Assembly: GCA_013396995.1 (NCBI GenBank)
Contig: VWZP01001590.1
Coordinates: 124,001 to 188,000 of the forward strand
DNA length: 64,000 nucleotides
Direction: 5' to 3'
From: Dicaeum eximium
Lineage: Eukaryota > Chordata > Aves > Passeriformes > Dicaeidae
The position numbers were made by a program, and so were the translations under genes. The notes under the pieces were generated by a model. The model was not told the DNA's origin. It worked only from the letters and a program-made list of their open reading frames with translations, and did no database searches. Positions 49,906 through 61,204 of the stretch are shown here, one piece after another (position 1 is the first letter of the stretch; the number at the start of each line of letters is the position of its first letter).

Positions 49906-52840
49906 TCAGAACTTCTAGTAGTGCATATATTTTAGCAAGCCTCCATTTAAAGTAAAAAACCTCTAAGTGCTAGTTAAAGAAAATACTAAATTTTGTAATT
50001 AGCACCATTTTTCTGCTGTTTTAATAGGTGTTGAAATAGATAAACCATCTATGATGCTGATTTGCATATTTCAGAATCAATAAACTGAAATAGTAAGGGT
50101 TTCATTGCAACTGCAAGAGCTGTTCCAAATACAACATGGCATTTGTATTTTCCTCACAGTCTTAAATTAACTTGGCTAAGAACTATCCTGTAACATAATT
50201 CCACCACTCCAGTAATTTGGCAGAGCTGCACTTCTTATGACAAGGCAGGACACTCACACTTTCTTTCTGGACACCACCTGCATAAACAACACTGACAGAC
50301 TACCACATTTAGGGGTTGTCAAAACATTGTGACAGCAAGCTTTAGTGATCTAGAACTGGCATAATAATTAAGATGGGCTCAAGTTCTATTGAAGACATAA
50401 AATTCACTTTTTTTCATAAAGTGAATTATTAAAAATTTGAAATGAAAAATTATTTACTTTGCTCATAAAGTGAGCAAAGTAGAAATTAGATTCCCTGCCA
50501 GCTTTCAACTTGTTAGCCAATTAGACTGGAGTTCTGGAAAATCATTCTTCCTCTACTTAGATGATGCAGGTTAAAAACATACTTTTATTTTAATGCAGAT
50601 GAAGAAATTTACTCAGCCTAATGGTTTAAATATGAACTATTCTGACAGAAAATTAATTCAAAGTGAAATAACTATTCTATCTACAGTTAATCAGTATTAG
50701 GGTATCAGATGTCAATGAAATCAAAGCACTCCCAGCATAGACACACTGGATTTGTACCACTCCAATAAAAACTAGCATTCCTGGAAGGAATGAAGGAATG
50801 TAACAATAAGAACAGCTTTTTTTTTTTTTTTTTAAATGAGAGGAACAGATGGTATGACAGAAATCTCCAGAGTAGACACCTCTTATAAAAATGAGGTGCT
50901 TTAGCTTAATTATTTAAAAACAGTGGTAAAACACATCTAGCAGTTTAAAATCAGCTCATTATGTCTAAATGATCACAGAAACAAAAATTTATTCTGTTTC
51001 AGCAAATCACAAATAGAGAGAAGTCCTTGACAAAGCAACTAAGGGTAGAATAAATTCTTGTAGTTCTACTTTAATTAAAGCCAAACAAACTTAATTTTTC
51101 CACAGACTACATACCATGCAAGGGTCAACAATACTTAATGCTGACCATCTGCCAGCTATTCCTTTGCTTTCCATTTGACACTAAAATTAAGTGTAACTGT
51201 TTATTATAGACAGCTCTAGAATATTCATCATCGTAGTAAGTATAGCAACTACATGTTGATAGATATTAATTTCTGCCACAGAAATAGTATTTTAGCATAT
51301 AAAAAGGACATCATTCACTATGCAAACATTGTTTTTATTCTCTGAAGCTAATTTCATCTCACTAGGTTTTTATATGGATATTTGCAGATTCCCTTGCTCT
51401 ACTGTAGTGTGCATAATCTAGATATTAAGTAGACGGACCAAGGTAATGCACTTGTAAAGTAAGTAACAGATGGAGTTTTTATCACAAGTGGTACATTTAT
51501 TGTTTTTCAAGTTGAACCATGTGAATGCTAAATTTCTCGTTTTAACTTTCCAGTTTGACTATTAGCCATTTAGGTCCCCAAAATATAAAGTACATGCACA
51601 GTAAAAGCTTGACACCCACTCAGAAATCTATGCCAAAGTATTTTTATTAAATGTCATACTTCTAAAATCAATTATTTTTGGAGGCTTAATTTAAAACACT
51701 TGGTTTTCACAGCAAACTTTTCTAATTTTTGGTTGTTAAAAAAAGCTTAGAAATGCAGATCCAAAGCACTGGAAGACAAGAAAGCGGACTAGACCAACTA
51801 GAAATGTGTATCTTTCTCAAGTGTTCAATTTTAAAGCCATACAGTGATTATTTTTGACCTAAACTATGATTTTGGAATGCTTGAGATGACAATATTACAA
51901 AAAATATGACGCAGGATCACTACTAGGATATCAGGAATTGCTTCTAATGCCCAGTCACATGAAAGAATTGAAGTGACAGAACTCTCTGGATGACAAAAAG
52001 TCAGTATCTAGCAGTAAATGCATGTGACATCTCTCAGGATACTTACCACAGATTCCATAGTAGGGCAGAACTTAGCAAGCTAACTGTAAGCAGCTTGGTT
52101 TGGAACTAGAGGCAATTTAGCTTCAGCAACAAATAACTATTTAGATGTATGGAAACCATATGGATGCAAAAATGTTTACTGGGGCTGTCAGAGCCATGAC
52201 TGATGGAATGGCCGAGTCCCCAGTTCTACAGGCTCATGTATAAGCTCATCAAGCAGTAGAAAATACCAGAGAGCTGTGAGTATTAACAAATCATTAAACT
52301 TAACCTTTGAGTTTTATAGAGTTCAGCCTCCTTTGAACAGTCTCCTTTGAACTGCAAATCACAGTCCTTAACTTCACCATTTCTTTCTTCCAAGTGCAGC
52401 AGTAGTCATTTAAAGCTCTGCATCCACTTGGTTAGATCATTTCTCCTCCTGAAAATAATGTGATTCCAACTAACTCAGCCATCTCTACACATCTGTGTTA
52501 TGTAGGGGTGCAGAATGAAACTAAATTGGAGCCATGATTCAAGGATTATTCAACGGGGGTCCTTAGATACAGTCTTTAGAACTGTTACAACTTTCCATAA
52601 AAGACATAGAAGAGTAATTAAAAATTGACAGAAAATATTCCACTGTGACTAAGTGAATGGAAAGGGGAAAGAAAATGGAAACCTCCCAAAAATCTTGCTT
52701 CCACAATTTACCATTACTTCCTTTCCCATCTTCATTTAACTAAGTCTGAAAAACTATTGCATTAGTAAGAAAATTTAAGCATGTCAGCCCTGTTTTCAAA
52801 TAAATAAACAGAAGATTTGTGAGGACGGACAACAGCATGT
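49906..52840. other. AT-rich non-coding DNA with T-run and hairpin pair
   Basis: No gene was recognised. A run of about 16 T lies near 50,818-50,833. The notable hairpin pair at 50,401-50,481 is listed separately. Confidence 0.55.
50401..50481. repeat. Twin perfect hairpins sharing a CATAAAGTGA core
   Basis: The first is AATTCACTTT-TTTTCAT-AAAGTGAATT at 50,401-50,427, a 10-bp stem with a 7-nt loop. The second is TACTTTGCTCA-TAAAG-TGAGCAAAGTA at 50,455-50,481, an 11-bp stem with a 5-nt loop. Both contain CATAAAGTGA across the loop and right arm. They are separated by 27 AT-rich bases. The shared core suggests common origin by duplication, or a small foldback element. Confidence 0.85.
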
Positions 52841-53524
52841 GTGAGTGTCCTAGTTACAGAGGTAAGAGGTGGAGTTTAATCCATGCAAGTTAGTTTAGTG
52901 TCTCTTTAAGGTCCGGAGTCAGAATCAGAACTTCTGTGTTCCACCGCAGCTCATGGCAGGGCAGGCGTGCTGGATCCCTTCAAAAACGGAACGGACAGGC
53001 CAATCCCATCACTGCTGCCACCCGCCATTTGCCGGGGAAGGTGGAAAGCGCTGCTTTTTCACGGGTGCGCTGTGGAGAGAAAGCCTGCTGAGCTGCACCA
53101 GCGCCCCGGCAGCACCGAGTCCTTTTGGACAAAAACAGTTTTCCCCAGGTTTTGTTTTTCCGCTGCTCCCCACTATTTTGTCTGTTCTCGGGCGAGAGAG
53201 TTTGTTTTCTTACAACAGGGGTGTTGCCGTGTTCCTTCCTTGGCTCTCTCAGCCCCACGGCCCAGAGGGAGGACGGTCCTACAATGTGTCCGCGCTCGCC
53301 GGGACAATTAGCAGGATCTCCTCCGGAATCGTGGGTGGGGGTTGAACCGTTGGCCTTTGTACTTCTTGGTTATTGCTGTTTTCTCTTAGTAAACTGTTAT
53401 TCTTTCACTTACATCTTTGCACATTTGTCTCTCCTGCTTGCTATAAGGGACAGGTTAAAACTCCGGGGAGGTCGTTTATCTTGGAGTTTCCACTCCATAA
53501 ATTGTCTTAAACTAAGACAGTGGG
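52841..53524 (+). mobile_element. Solo ERV LTR (674 bp) with imperfect target-site duplication
   Basis: The LTR spans 52,846 (TGTCCTAGTTACAGAGG) to 53,519 (...TTGTCTTAAACTAAGACA). GTGAG at 52,841-52,845 and GTGGG at 53,520-53,524 would be a 5-bp duplication with one substitution. The 3' part has TCTCTTAGTAAACTGTTATT, with AGTAAA as the likely variant poly(A) signal. The U5 closely resembles that of the LTR at 45,679. The middle (about 52,960-53,340) is GC-rich and CpG-containing, so frames of 92-140 codons overlap on both strands. None has a retroviral motif. The retained CpGs suggest a fairly young insertion. Confidence 0.85.
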
Positions 53525-55755
53525 CAAACAAGCGAAGATTCCAGTAACATTAACAATAACACAATACAGAACATATTTTCTCTCAGAATAGATAATTTTG
53601 TCTTTACTCTGCTGAGGTGTGAATCTGGAGTAATTACATTCATATCAGCAAATACCTAATGATAAGATGAAAACAACATTTTTCAGCCACTACTAAGTCA
53701 ATTCTGAAACTCTACCATTCAGATATGCAAAGAACTGGAGGTTTCCAGCCTGTGATGAGATTATTATATTGTCCATATTCACATACTGCTTTCTGTCTAT
53801 CAGCTCTACAGCAAAAAATAAAGGCAAATTAAATGCCTGTTAAAATTTAATTGCTACTCATTATTTTTCTTCTTTCAAAGGTAAGGAAGGAATACACATG
53901 ATAGGTGACAATTCCACCTATATCAAGTTCTTTAAATCCCTCTCCCATCCCCCCTTCCTAAAACAATTTCATAGTATGTTTGAATATATAGCATTTCCTT
54001 GAACAAATCAAAAGTGTCTAAGCCATCTCATGTTTCGTGACCTTTTGTAGCTAGCCCTAAGTAAAATTCTGACATTCTTACTTGATTTAATGTCAAATCC
54101 ACAATTCAGTGGCTTCTCTCCACTACTTGGGTTGAAGTATGTTATTTTCACCAGCATGGACAGTTTTCAGTGTATGCTTTTGCAGCTCAATCTTCATTTT
54201 ATGTTCAGCTCTAATGTTACAAGGAGCTATTTAAGAAAAAGGTGTCAAGCACAGTACAATCTGTTTAGTTATACTGACTGGTTGGTATCAGGCCTAAACA
54301 CTTGAGTTAGTTCAGCCTGGTACCACCCTCTACTCAAGTCCATTGCCTAAGGCGTTATTTCTAATCACCTGTGGATGTGCCAACTTCCACTTATCTGTAT
54401 AGTTCTGTTCAGTCTACTGTGGCAGCCATGAAGGGATCCATGCTTTGAAAAACTGTAAGCACAACAAAACTAAGAACACTCAGATTCTTACTGAAAGTTC
54501 CTAATTTCAAGCAGATCGCTCACATAATTCCAATTAAGAAGTCAAGGATTGCCTGTGCAGTGGAGGACACAAAAGAAATGGTGTAAACTTTAATGCAGAT
54601 GATTCGAGATTTAGACAAACAAAAGTTTTCTGAGCTGGTAACTGATGCTTCCACAAACAAGGAAATAAACAAGTCATTTTTGAAACAAGATTATGAGAGC
54701 TTTGTTTTTCTCCCCTGACAAAAAGCATTTCTTAACATTTGCTAAGTCCACTGCCACACCAACAGGGGACACCAGTCACAAGTCTTATTGACATCAGTCC
54801 TATTCAGGAAGGAAAGAAAATATCAAAAGCAGGCAATAAAATAGAGACTTTCTTTCTTTAGAGAAGCACAATTAAATTGTGCGCACATTTTATATACAAA
54901 GGCACTCAGAAGTATTGGAAACCTGCTTTGTTCTCTGACACTCATACAACTCCAACAATGTATCAATAAACATCTATTAACATACTAATCTATAAAATTA
55001 CCTCACTAAAGAAATTTCATTGTAGCAATGAAAGTTGACAGTGAAAAAATTTACTTCAGAACATTCAATATTACCTACAGTAACTTTGTTAATTAAAGCA
55101 TGTAAGAGGTTTAAGCTGCTATTTTTAAAATAAAAACAAGAACCTAAACTTAGAAACTGGAAAGGGCTACTCATGTGATGTAAAATCAGAAAGCACAACA
55201 TACTAATTTTTTTTTTTAATTCTTGTTCTAATTTTGTTTTCCTGCCAATATATAATAAGACTTTGGAAAGAAAAAAAATCATCAATAAGACTTTTGGCAA
55301 AACGTCTACGTGAAAGATGACCTGATTTACAACTGGTTTAGTATCCTATATATACATGGAGATCCAAATATACATTCCAGCAAAGACACTGCAAATGAAA
55401 CTCACTCAAAAGTTAATTAAGGCTTTTATACACATGGAACTGTTCCTGATTAATTCCATATGGGCCATTCTTAATACAGAAGTGCCTCATTCCATTTTGG
55501 TTAAAACAAACTGGTTTGTTCAGGAATGAGTCACTTATAAATGCCATAAATCAGAATCATTCCTATGCTACTTTAATTACTTGTGACCAAACGAGATTTA
55601 AAAAAACCCCAATCAGTAGGCTTTATTTCCTAAATATAGAAGTCTATCTGTAGAGATCTCTTTATAAGCTCATCTTAAATTAAGAATCTGATCAAAAATA
55701 TTGATATTTGTACTTTTAAAAATAGATATAGGAAAAAAAAAAAGGAAATACATAC
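53525..55755. other. AT-rich non-coding DNA, no gene seen
   Basis: No recognisable gene or repeat occurs. Confidence 0.55.
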
Positions 55756-55887
55756 TTGTGCAGACGCCCAAGCCTTAAGTTTCTGAATAATGGCTTTTAG
55801 GTTTCGGGCCTTGTAAATGTATCCCTCTTCTCACTTCATAAAGGGCTCGGTCCTCCTTGAGGGTCAGAACTGTTTCACAGTCGACAG
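55756..55887 (-). pseudogene. Exon-like block with splice signals but a broken frame
   Basis: On the minus strand a pyrimidine-rich acceptor (CTCCTCTTC...TTTGCTATGCAG) is followed by 132 bases and then a donor, AA|GTATGT. The first half reads VDCETVLTLKEDRALYEVRR in one frame. The second half reads GYIYKARNLKAIIQKLKAWA in another. A stop follows SHYSET in the first frame. I do not recognise the protein. It could be a decayed exon with a frameshift between the halves, a terminal exon, or chance. No neighbouring exon was found. Confidence 0.15.
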
Positions 55888-57204
55888 CTGCATAGCAAAG
55901 ACACATCAGAAGAGGAGACAGAGATATATTAGAAGATAGAGACAGAACCTCTCTTTTCCTCTGTCTGATGCAGTAAAGGAACTTAATGCCATAGCAGCAG
56001 CCCCACATGACTGTTGGTCACTCACTACATGCATATTTAGATATATGAACACAGACTTTGTCTTGACACAAACGATGGAACGAGGTCGTCAGGAAGGAGA
56101 AAGCAAGGAAATTAAAGTGTCCCTCTACAGGTTTTCCAGCAAGGTTTTCAGAGAGCTCAGGCCATAAGACTAGTATAGCAGAAAAAATAGTAGCAGCACC
56201 ACCACATATTTTTGCCTAACATCTGTCTAGACTATACATCTGTCTATACATTTATTTGTAAGATTTGTATATAGTCCACTCTCAGTGTTTACCATTCCTC
56301 CTCTTTGTTTCCTTTGATTCAAATATTTTTGAGTGCTTGAGAAGTTTTTTTGGCTGCCTTTTCAAATCACCGACCACCAAATGATACAGTGAGATGCAAA
56401 TGCGGCATTTAGCATTGATGTGAGGTGCTGAGTGCTGGGGACTGTCCGGAGCAATGGTTCTCCCCAGAGGAACAAAAATGGCAAATATCCACTGCTGATT
56501 CTCTTTCTTCATGGTGTCAGCACATAGTATGGATCAAGCAATTACAAGATTGACAAAAGACAAGAAGTCTGTGACTTTTAGCCATATATGGAAACAGTCC
56601 AAAGATGACAAAGATTTGTCCAACGTTCAAAAAACAAGCAGACATCTGCAGACTACGTGTTTTCTTTTTAGACTTTCCCAATTTTATACAGTAGCATTAA
56701 GAGTCTGGATATAGGATTGCAAGTCACTACTCCAACCATGTTAAATCCCTATGTGATTTTTTTTATCTGTGCTCAGAAATAATCTTAAAAAGCTCAGACT
56801 GTTTTATAACATATACTGTAAATATAATTTTGATTTATGATTTTGTATAATAAAATGTTTTAAAATACCTTTATCCTTCTCTCGGTTCCATCCTTTTCAG
56901 ATAATAATTTTTATAAAAATGGAAAATTAGAAAAAACAAATAGTTGGGGTTTATTTAATAAAATATAAAATGGAGACTGTGAAAGTTGTTGCTTTGCTGG
57001 CATCTTGTCTGAAATTTAGATAATAAAGAATGGTGTAAGCAAAAAAGTATCTTTGTACTCAGAGACTTAAGAGGATAAATATTTTAGTTCTCAATAGTAC
57101 GGAATTGCAGGGAGATGGTTCTCCAGAAAGAACCATATGTAGTGTACTCTAGGGAATACATTAGGCTCAGAAGCACACTGAAGTCCTTCAGAAGGAAAAA
57201 CTGA
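55888..57204. other. AT-rich non-coding DNA
   Basis: A minus-strand frame at 56,282-56,512 has no recognised motif. The possible transcript end at about 56,849 is listed separately. Confidence 0.45.
56849..56854 (+). terminator. Possible poly(A) signal of a plus-strand transcript
   Basis: AATAAA lies in a strongly UTR-like context, ATACTGTAAATATAATTTTG then TTTTGTATAATAAAATG. A T-rich stretch with TTTATCC follows about 20 bases later. Chance AATAAA is common in AT-rich DNA. No coding exon upstream supports it. Confidence 0.25.
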
Positions 57205-57387
57205 GTGCAAGATGAGGCTTTAACTGAGGCTAAATCAGGGTTAAAGCAGAGAGCTGAGAGCTTTCTCCAATCCATGTTTCTGCAAAGGCAGGCAGCCCAC
57301 TCTAGAGCATATAGAAAAGCAATAAAGGATGCTGCTTTTCCTCCTTTTTCTTCTATAGCAGATGGAAGTGTAGTGCTCTGCAAGTAA
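57205..57387 (+). other. Exon-like open stretch ending at a good splice donor
   Basis: A stretch of about 60 codons without stops begins right after a TGA and contains DEALTEAKSGLKQRAESFLQ. It runs to CTCTGCAA|GTAAGTG, a near-consensus donor, and a TAA in frame directly follows the lysine codon. There is a weak upstream acceptor (CCTTCAG at about 57,190), but the frame is closed just inside it. I cannot match it to a protein. Chance is the default explanation. Confidence 0.12.
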
Positions 57388-60300
57388 GTGACCAATATCA
57401 AACAGTATTTGTTCTATTTGTCCTGGCTTCTACATTCTGTTCTTTCAACACAAGACACTATGGTGAAACACTCTGAAGGAAGGGACGTGGCTCTTGTAAT
57501 TCGAACTTGTAGCATGGTGAGGGAAGAGTTTCAGGGTCTGTAAGTCTAGAGAAAAGGTAGCAGAACCTGCTAATAAAGTAATTGAAAGCAGACAGATATT
57601 GAAGCTCCCAATGCAATGAAAAAACTCTTTCAAGAAACCAGAGATGCGTACAATTTGTTGTAATTCAGAGCAGCCCTGGAAGCATAGGATAGCAAGGAGA
57701 AATTGTTCATAAACATATTTTACTTTTATTCTGTTTTACTTAGTGTTGAATGAATGAGATGGCTCTAATTATAAGGAGAAAAGTTTAAGCAACCAAGTAC
57801 TTTTTCCATACGATACTTATTTGCCCTGGGGCCCTCAGTGTTAAATGCTCTTGTGCATGTGTTAAGTTCAAGCTCAAAAAGGGACCAGAGAACTTAACAG
57901 AAAAAATCACTGAGTATCATCAAATACAGTCATGAAAGCGGCTCAGGAAATGCTTTGGAGTTTGGCAAGCACAAGGAGAAATTAAAAGTAAGAAAAATCA
58001 CTCTACACCTGCCCCGTGTTCACATCCTTTCTCTAGGCACTCCTGGCTACTCTGAATGAAGATACTGAACTGGAGGTATTTCTGATCTGAATCATGCACA
58101 GCTGTCTTTACGTGTTCCTAGGTACTTGCATGAGTCATTCTCGTAGAATGTTTGGATGAAGAATTACATAGCTGTGCAATACACTAAAATTTTTCAGTCA
58201 GGACAAGGTACAAACTGAAGTGTTGATCAGCTTTCCTACAGTGGTTATTCAGGTTAAATTTAAAGAATTTGTCCGAAATTAAATGCCTAAAGGCTAATCA
58301 CAATTATTGATAGTATTAAACATAATCTTGACAACCTCATACAATGATTTTGACAATGTTCTTACTTAGATTACAGGTAACTCAAGTTATGTATGGTTTA
58401 GCTCTTAAGTTTTCACTTAGTTATTGACTGTATGAGTTAAATTTATTATCAGGCTACTTAAAGTGTTCTAAAATAATGTAGTTTCTAGAAAGAATAAGTT
58501 CCCAAATTCCACTACTGAAAATTAAATGAATTAATTAATGTTGAAAATAATCTAATTTTATTGGATTGTTATACATGCATTGTGGGTTATTTGTGGTGCA
58601 TTACTTCTTAGAGTCAGGGGGGAAAAATATAAGGAAAATCATTCAGCAAATGATTCACTACACTTTGAAGGATTTTACCATACTAGTGAAAATATAAATT
58701 GTGTTTTGCTTATGGAAACTCTAGTGGTTTCAGTGCAAATTATAACAGTGTAATTTTTTTTTTAAGGCAGAGGTTCATCAGAACATTATGATGTATCCTC
58801 TTAGATAGCTACCCTGATGTAAAGAGCAGCAAAGGAAATATCCAAAGTTTAATCAGATATAGAATGACCCCTTTAGGTCTTTAAAGCCTACTGTGAAATG
58901 TATGTGGCATTCTCTCTTCAGTATGAAGTAGGAAACTCAAAAAACAGATATTCAAATCCTCTTTGGTTACCCAGCAGCTTTTTCTTAGGCAAGCTTGCTG
59001 TCTAAAAATTGAGACCTTCTTCTCTTGTTCTTAATCTAATAGCTTGACTATCTCTTTTATATTCTCCTTTTCATATTTATGAATCTCCTAAGAGCAGTTA
59101 GCTGCTTTAACTTTACAGAAAGAATCAACATTATTCACAAGAAAAGATCCCAAAATTGCTGAAGAGTTCTGAGAAATGCTACAAAAATTCAAATGCTGTA
59201 TGATACTCTTGCTATCCACTTTTAGTTCTACTTCTAGGAAGACTAAAACTACCCTGATTTTTAAAGCATGTAGTCCTGTACTTAGGAGTATTAACTTTCA
59301 AGATGTAACTTCTACTATCTCTAATCAGACTGGTAATTTTTCATCACATTTTTTGTAGAATTCTCACCCACTGCACCTATCAGATACCAAGCCAGAGGCT
59401 CTCCCAGAATTACTCTGATTTACTAAATTAATTGATTTACTAATGTCCTAATTAAAGGGAAAAATGAAAAAAAACCACAACCAGTGTATTAAAGTGGTAA
59501 GTACTACATGGTGTAGCAGAACATAAAATTTGTTTCTTCATCTGCTACTCAATGCATTTAACAAATAAATCTATTAAGCAATAACCATTCTAATGGCAAT
59601 GTTGATAAAACAAGCTAAGACAATAATTTCCTGCTCCACTTCCTGCATTCCTTTTGAAATTTGTGTACTGGCAGCAGAAAATAAATTACTTTCTCCTTTG
59701 TTTTAAGCAACAGATCTTCTCCAATTTTAGAAGCTAATAGCTAGTTAAGGAAAACAGGACACAAGCCTGACCCAAACCCAGTACAAAAAGCTCAGAACAG
59801 CCTCACTTGATGCCACCCTTAAGATCAAATATGAATCCATTATACCAAAGTAAATACTATGTATTATTTTCCCCTCATTGTTGGGGCCCATTTTCAAAGT
59901 CTCAGCCATTTCAAGTAAGATCTGATAAAGTATTGTACAGCATGCCTTTCATTTAAGTAAGTGGGCATTAGCTGCATGAAAGCCCAGGCATATGCCTACC
60001 TTTAGATAATATTGCAACCCCACCAGATTTAACAAAAATCTCTTCCATAGGTAACATAAATACTCTATGTGATCAGGGCTTTGTTATTGCTATTACCTAA
60101 ACCAGCTCTGAGTCCCACGTAAATCCAGTGCAGCAGTCTACTTTGGATTATTAAGATAACATCTGGAGAAGGTGCACTTGGTAAACTGATAAAAAAATCT
60201 AATCATTAGAAGACATAAAATTTAATTTGAAAAACCATCTCACATGTCAAATACACTCAAATAGTGTAACTTGTATGTCTTTGCTATTAAAACCAAACCA

Positions 60301-60843
60301 AAACAAAACCAAAAAAAAAAACCAAGCCATAAATCAAACATCTTACTAACCTAGTGCAGTGAGAAGTTGGGTTAATTTTGCTGAGATGTCCATAAGATTT
60401 CCTGCTCCCAGAAGCTTTCTAATATCAGTATCTATTCTAAACTTCTGACTCCAGTGGCAAACAGCTATTTAAAACTAATTTCCAAATCCCATCTTATTCC
60501 TGTAGGAGCAGGAGGCCTTCCAGAGAGGTTTTCTTCTAGAAAGGCCTTGGGCCACTGGTGATCAGACAGTAAGTTGGAATTCAGCACAGGTGGTCACAGG
60601 ATGGAGACTGATTACTCTAGCACAGCTCTATAGCATTGGCTCATGGCAACATTAATAAGAGAGCTACTTTGAGTTTTTGCCTCAAAGTGAGTGAAACAAT
60701 ACACCATTCTCAAAACTTCCACAAGCCAAGTGTAAGCTCCCGTCAAAATGGCAGGAGCTGCTACTGCTATGACATGCACTCAACACCTACTTCCTGCACA
60801 AGGCCACAAATGATAGTCGCAACCTAATTCCTCTCCACCTACC

Positions 60844-60844
<1 letters not shown>
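57388..60844. other. AT-rich non-coding DNA, no gene seen
   Basis: No recognisable gene or repeat occurs. An A-rich tract lies at about 60,291-60,322. Confidence 0.55.

Positions 60845-60877
<33 letters not shown>
60845..60877 (+). repeat. Poly(A) run of 33
   Basis: This uninterrupted A-homopolymer lies about 150 bases upstream of the promoter elements at 61.0 kb. It may be the tail of an unrecognised retroposon or a nucleosome-excluding tract. Confidence 0.95.
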
Positions 60878-60879
<2 letters not shown>

Positions 60880-60969
60880 AGAGCCACAGTATTCTCCAAC
60901 CTTTGTCTTCTAAAACTCAGACACCAAGGGACATCCACCATGTGGCACGGGGGATGGGGGTGGGCATGA

Positions 60970-61060
60970 CGAGTGTGAAGAGAACAGAGAGGGTGTGGCC
61001 TCTTCCGTCCCTTCCCCCATGGGGCTATTTAAGGAGAACAGGATGAGCTCGCAGTGGCTT
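60970..61060 (+). promoter_or_regulatory. Core promoter with KLF-like and TATA/CArG-like elements
   Basis: In order there are GGGGGATGGGGGTGGGC, GGGTGTGGCC (CACCC/KLF-like, about 60,992-61,001), CTTCCGTCCC (ETS-like, about 61,003) and CTATTTAAGG at 61,025-61,034. The last can act as a TATA box or as a CArG-like SRF site. A transcription start about 25-30 bases after it, near 61,055-61,065, is expected. The block sits at the boundary between AT-rich DNA and the CpG island and points rightward into a splice donor. These are motif readings only. No transcript evidence is available. Confidence 0.55.
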
Positions 61061-61204
61061 TAATTGACGTCCGGATTGTGCTTCGCAATCAAGGAGAACC
61101 GACTGTCCGCGCTTAGTTTTCTTAGAAAAGTTTATACTGGTTTTGTTTTCAAAACCTTAGTTTTTTTAAGTGTGTGAGCGCAGCTTCAGCTCCAAGAAGT
61201 GATG
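61060..61204 (+). other. Probable first exon of an unidentified rightward gene
   Basis: From the predicted start near 61,060 the sequence runs to ...AAGTG ATG|GTGAGT, where GTGAGT at 61,205-61,210 is a near-perfect splice donor. An ATG exactly at the exon end is a layout seen in several housekeeping genes, where exon 1 holds the 5' UTR and only the start codon. It could equally be a non-coding host-gene exon. An ATF/CRE-like TTGACGTCC lies at 61,064-61,072. It is followed by the hairpin GATTGTG-CTT-CGCAATC (61,074-61,090), whose arms resemble C/EBP half-sites. I cannot name the gene, and later exons lie mostly beyond the window or the gap. Confidence 0.45.

Noticed and set aside
52953..53547. 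Frames of 92-140 codons on both strands
   Set aside because: They lie almost entirely inside the CpG-rich solo LTR and are mutually overlapping, with no motif.
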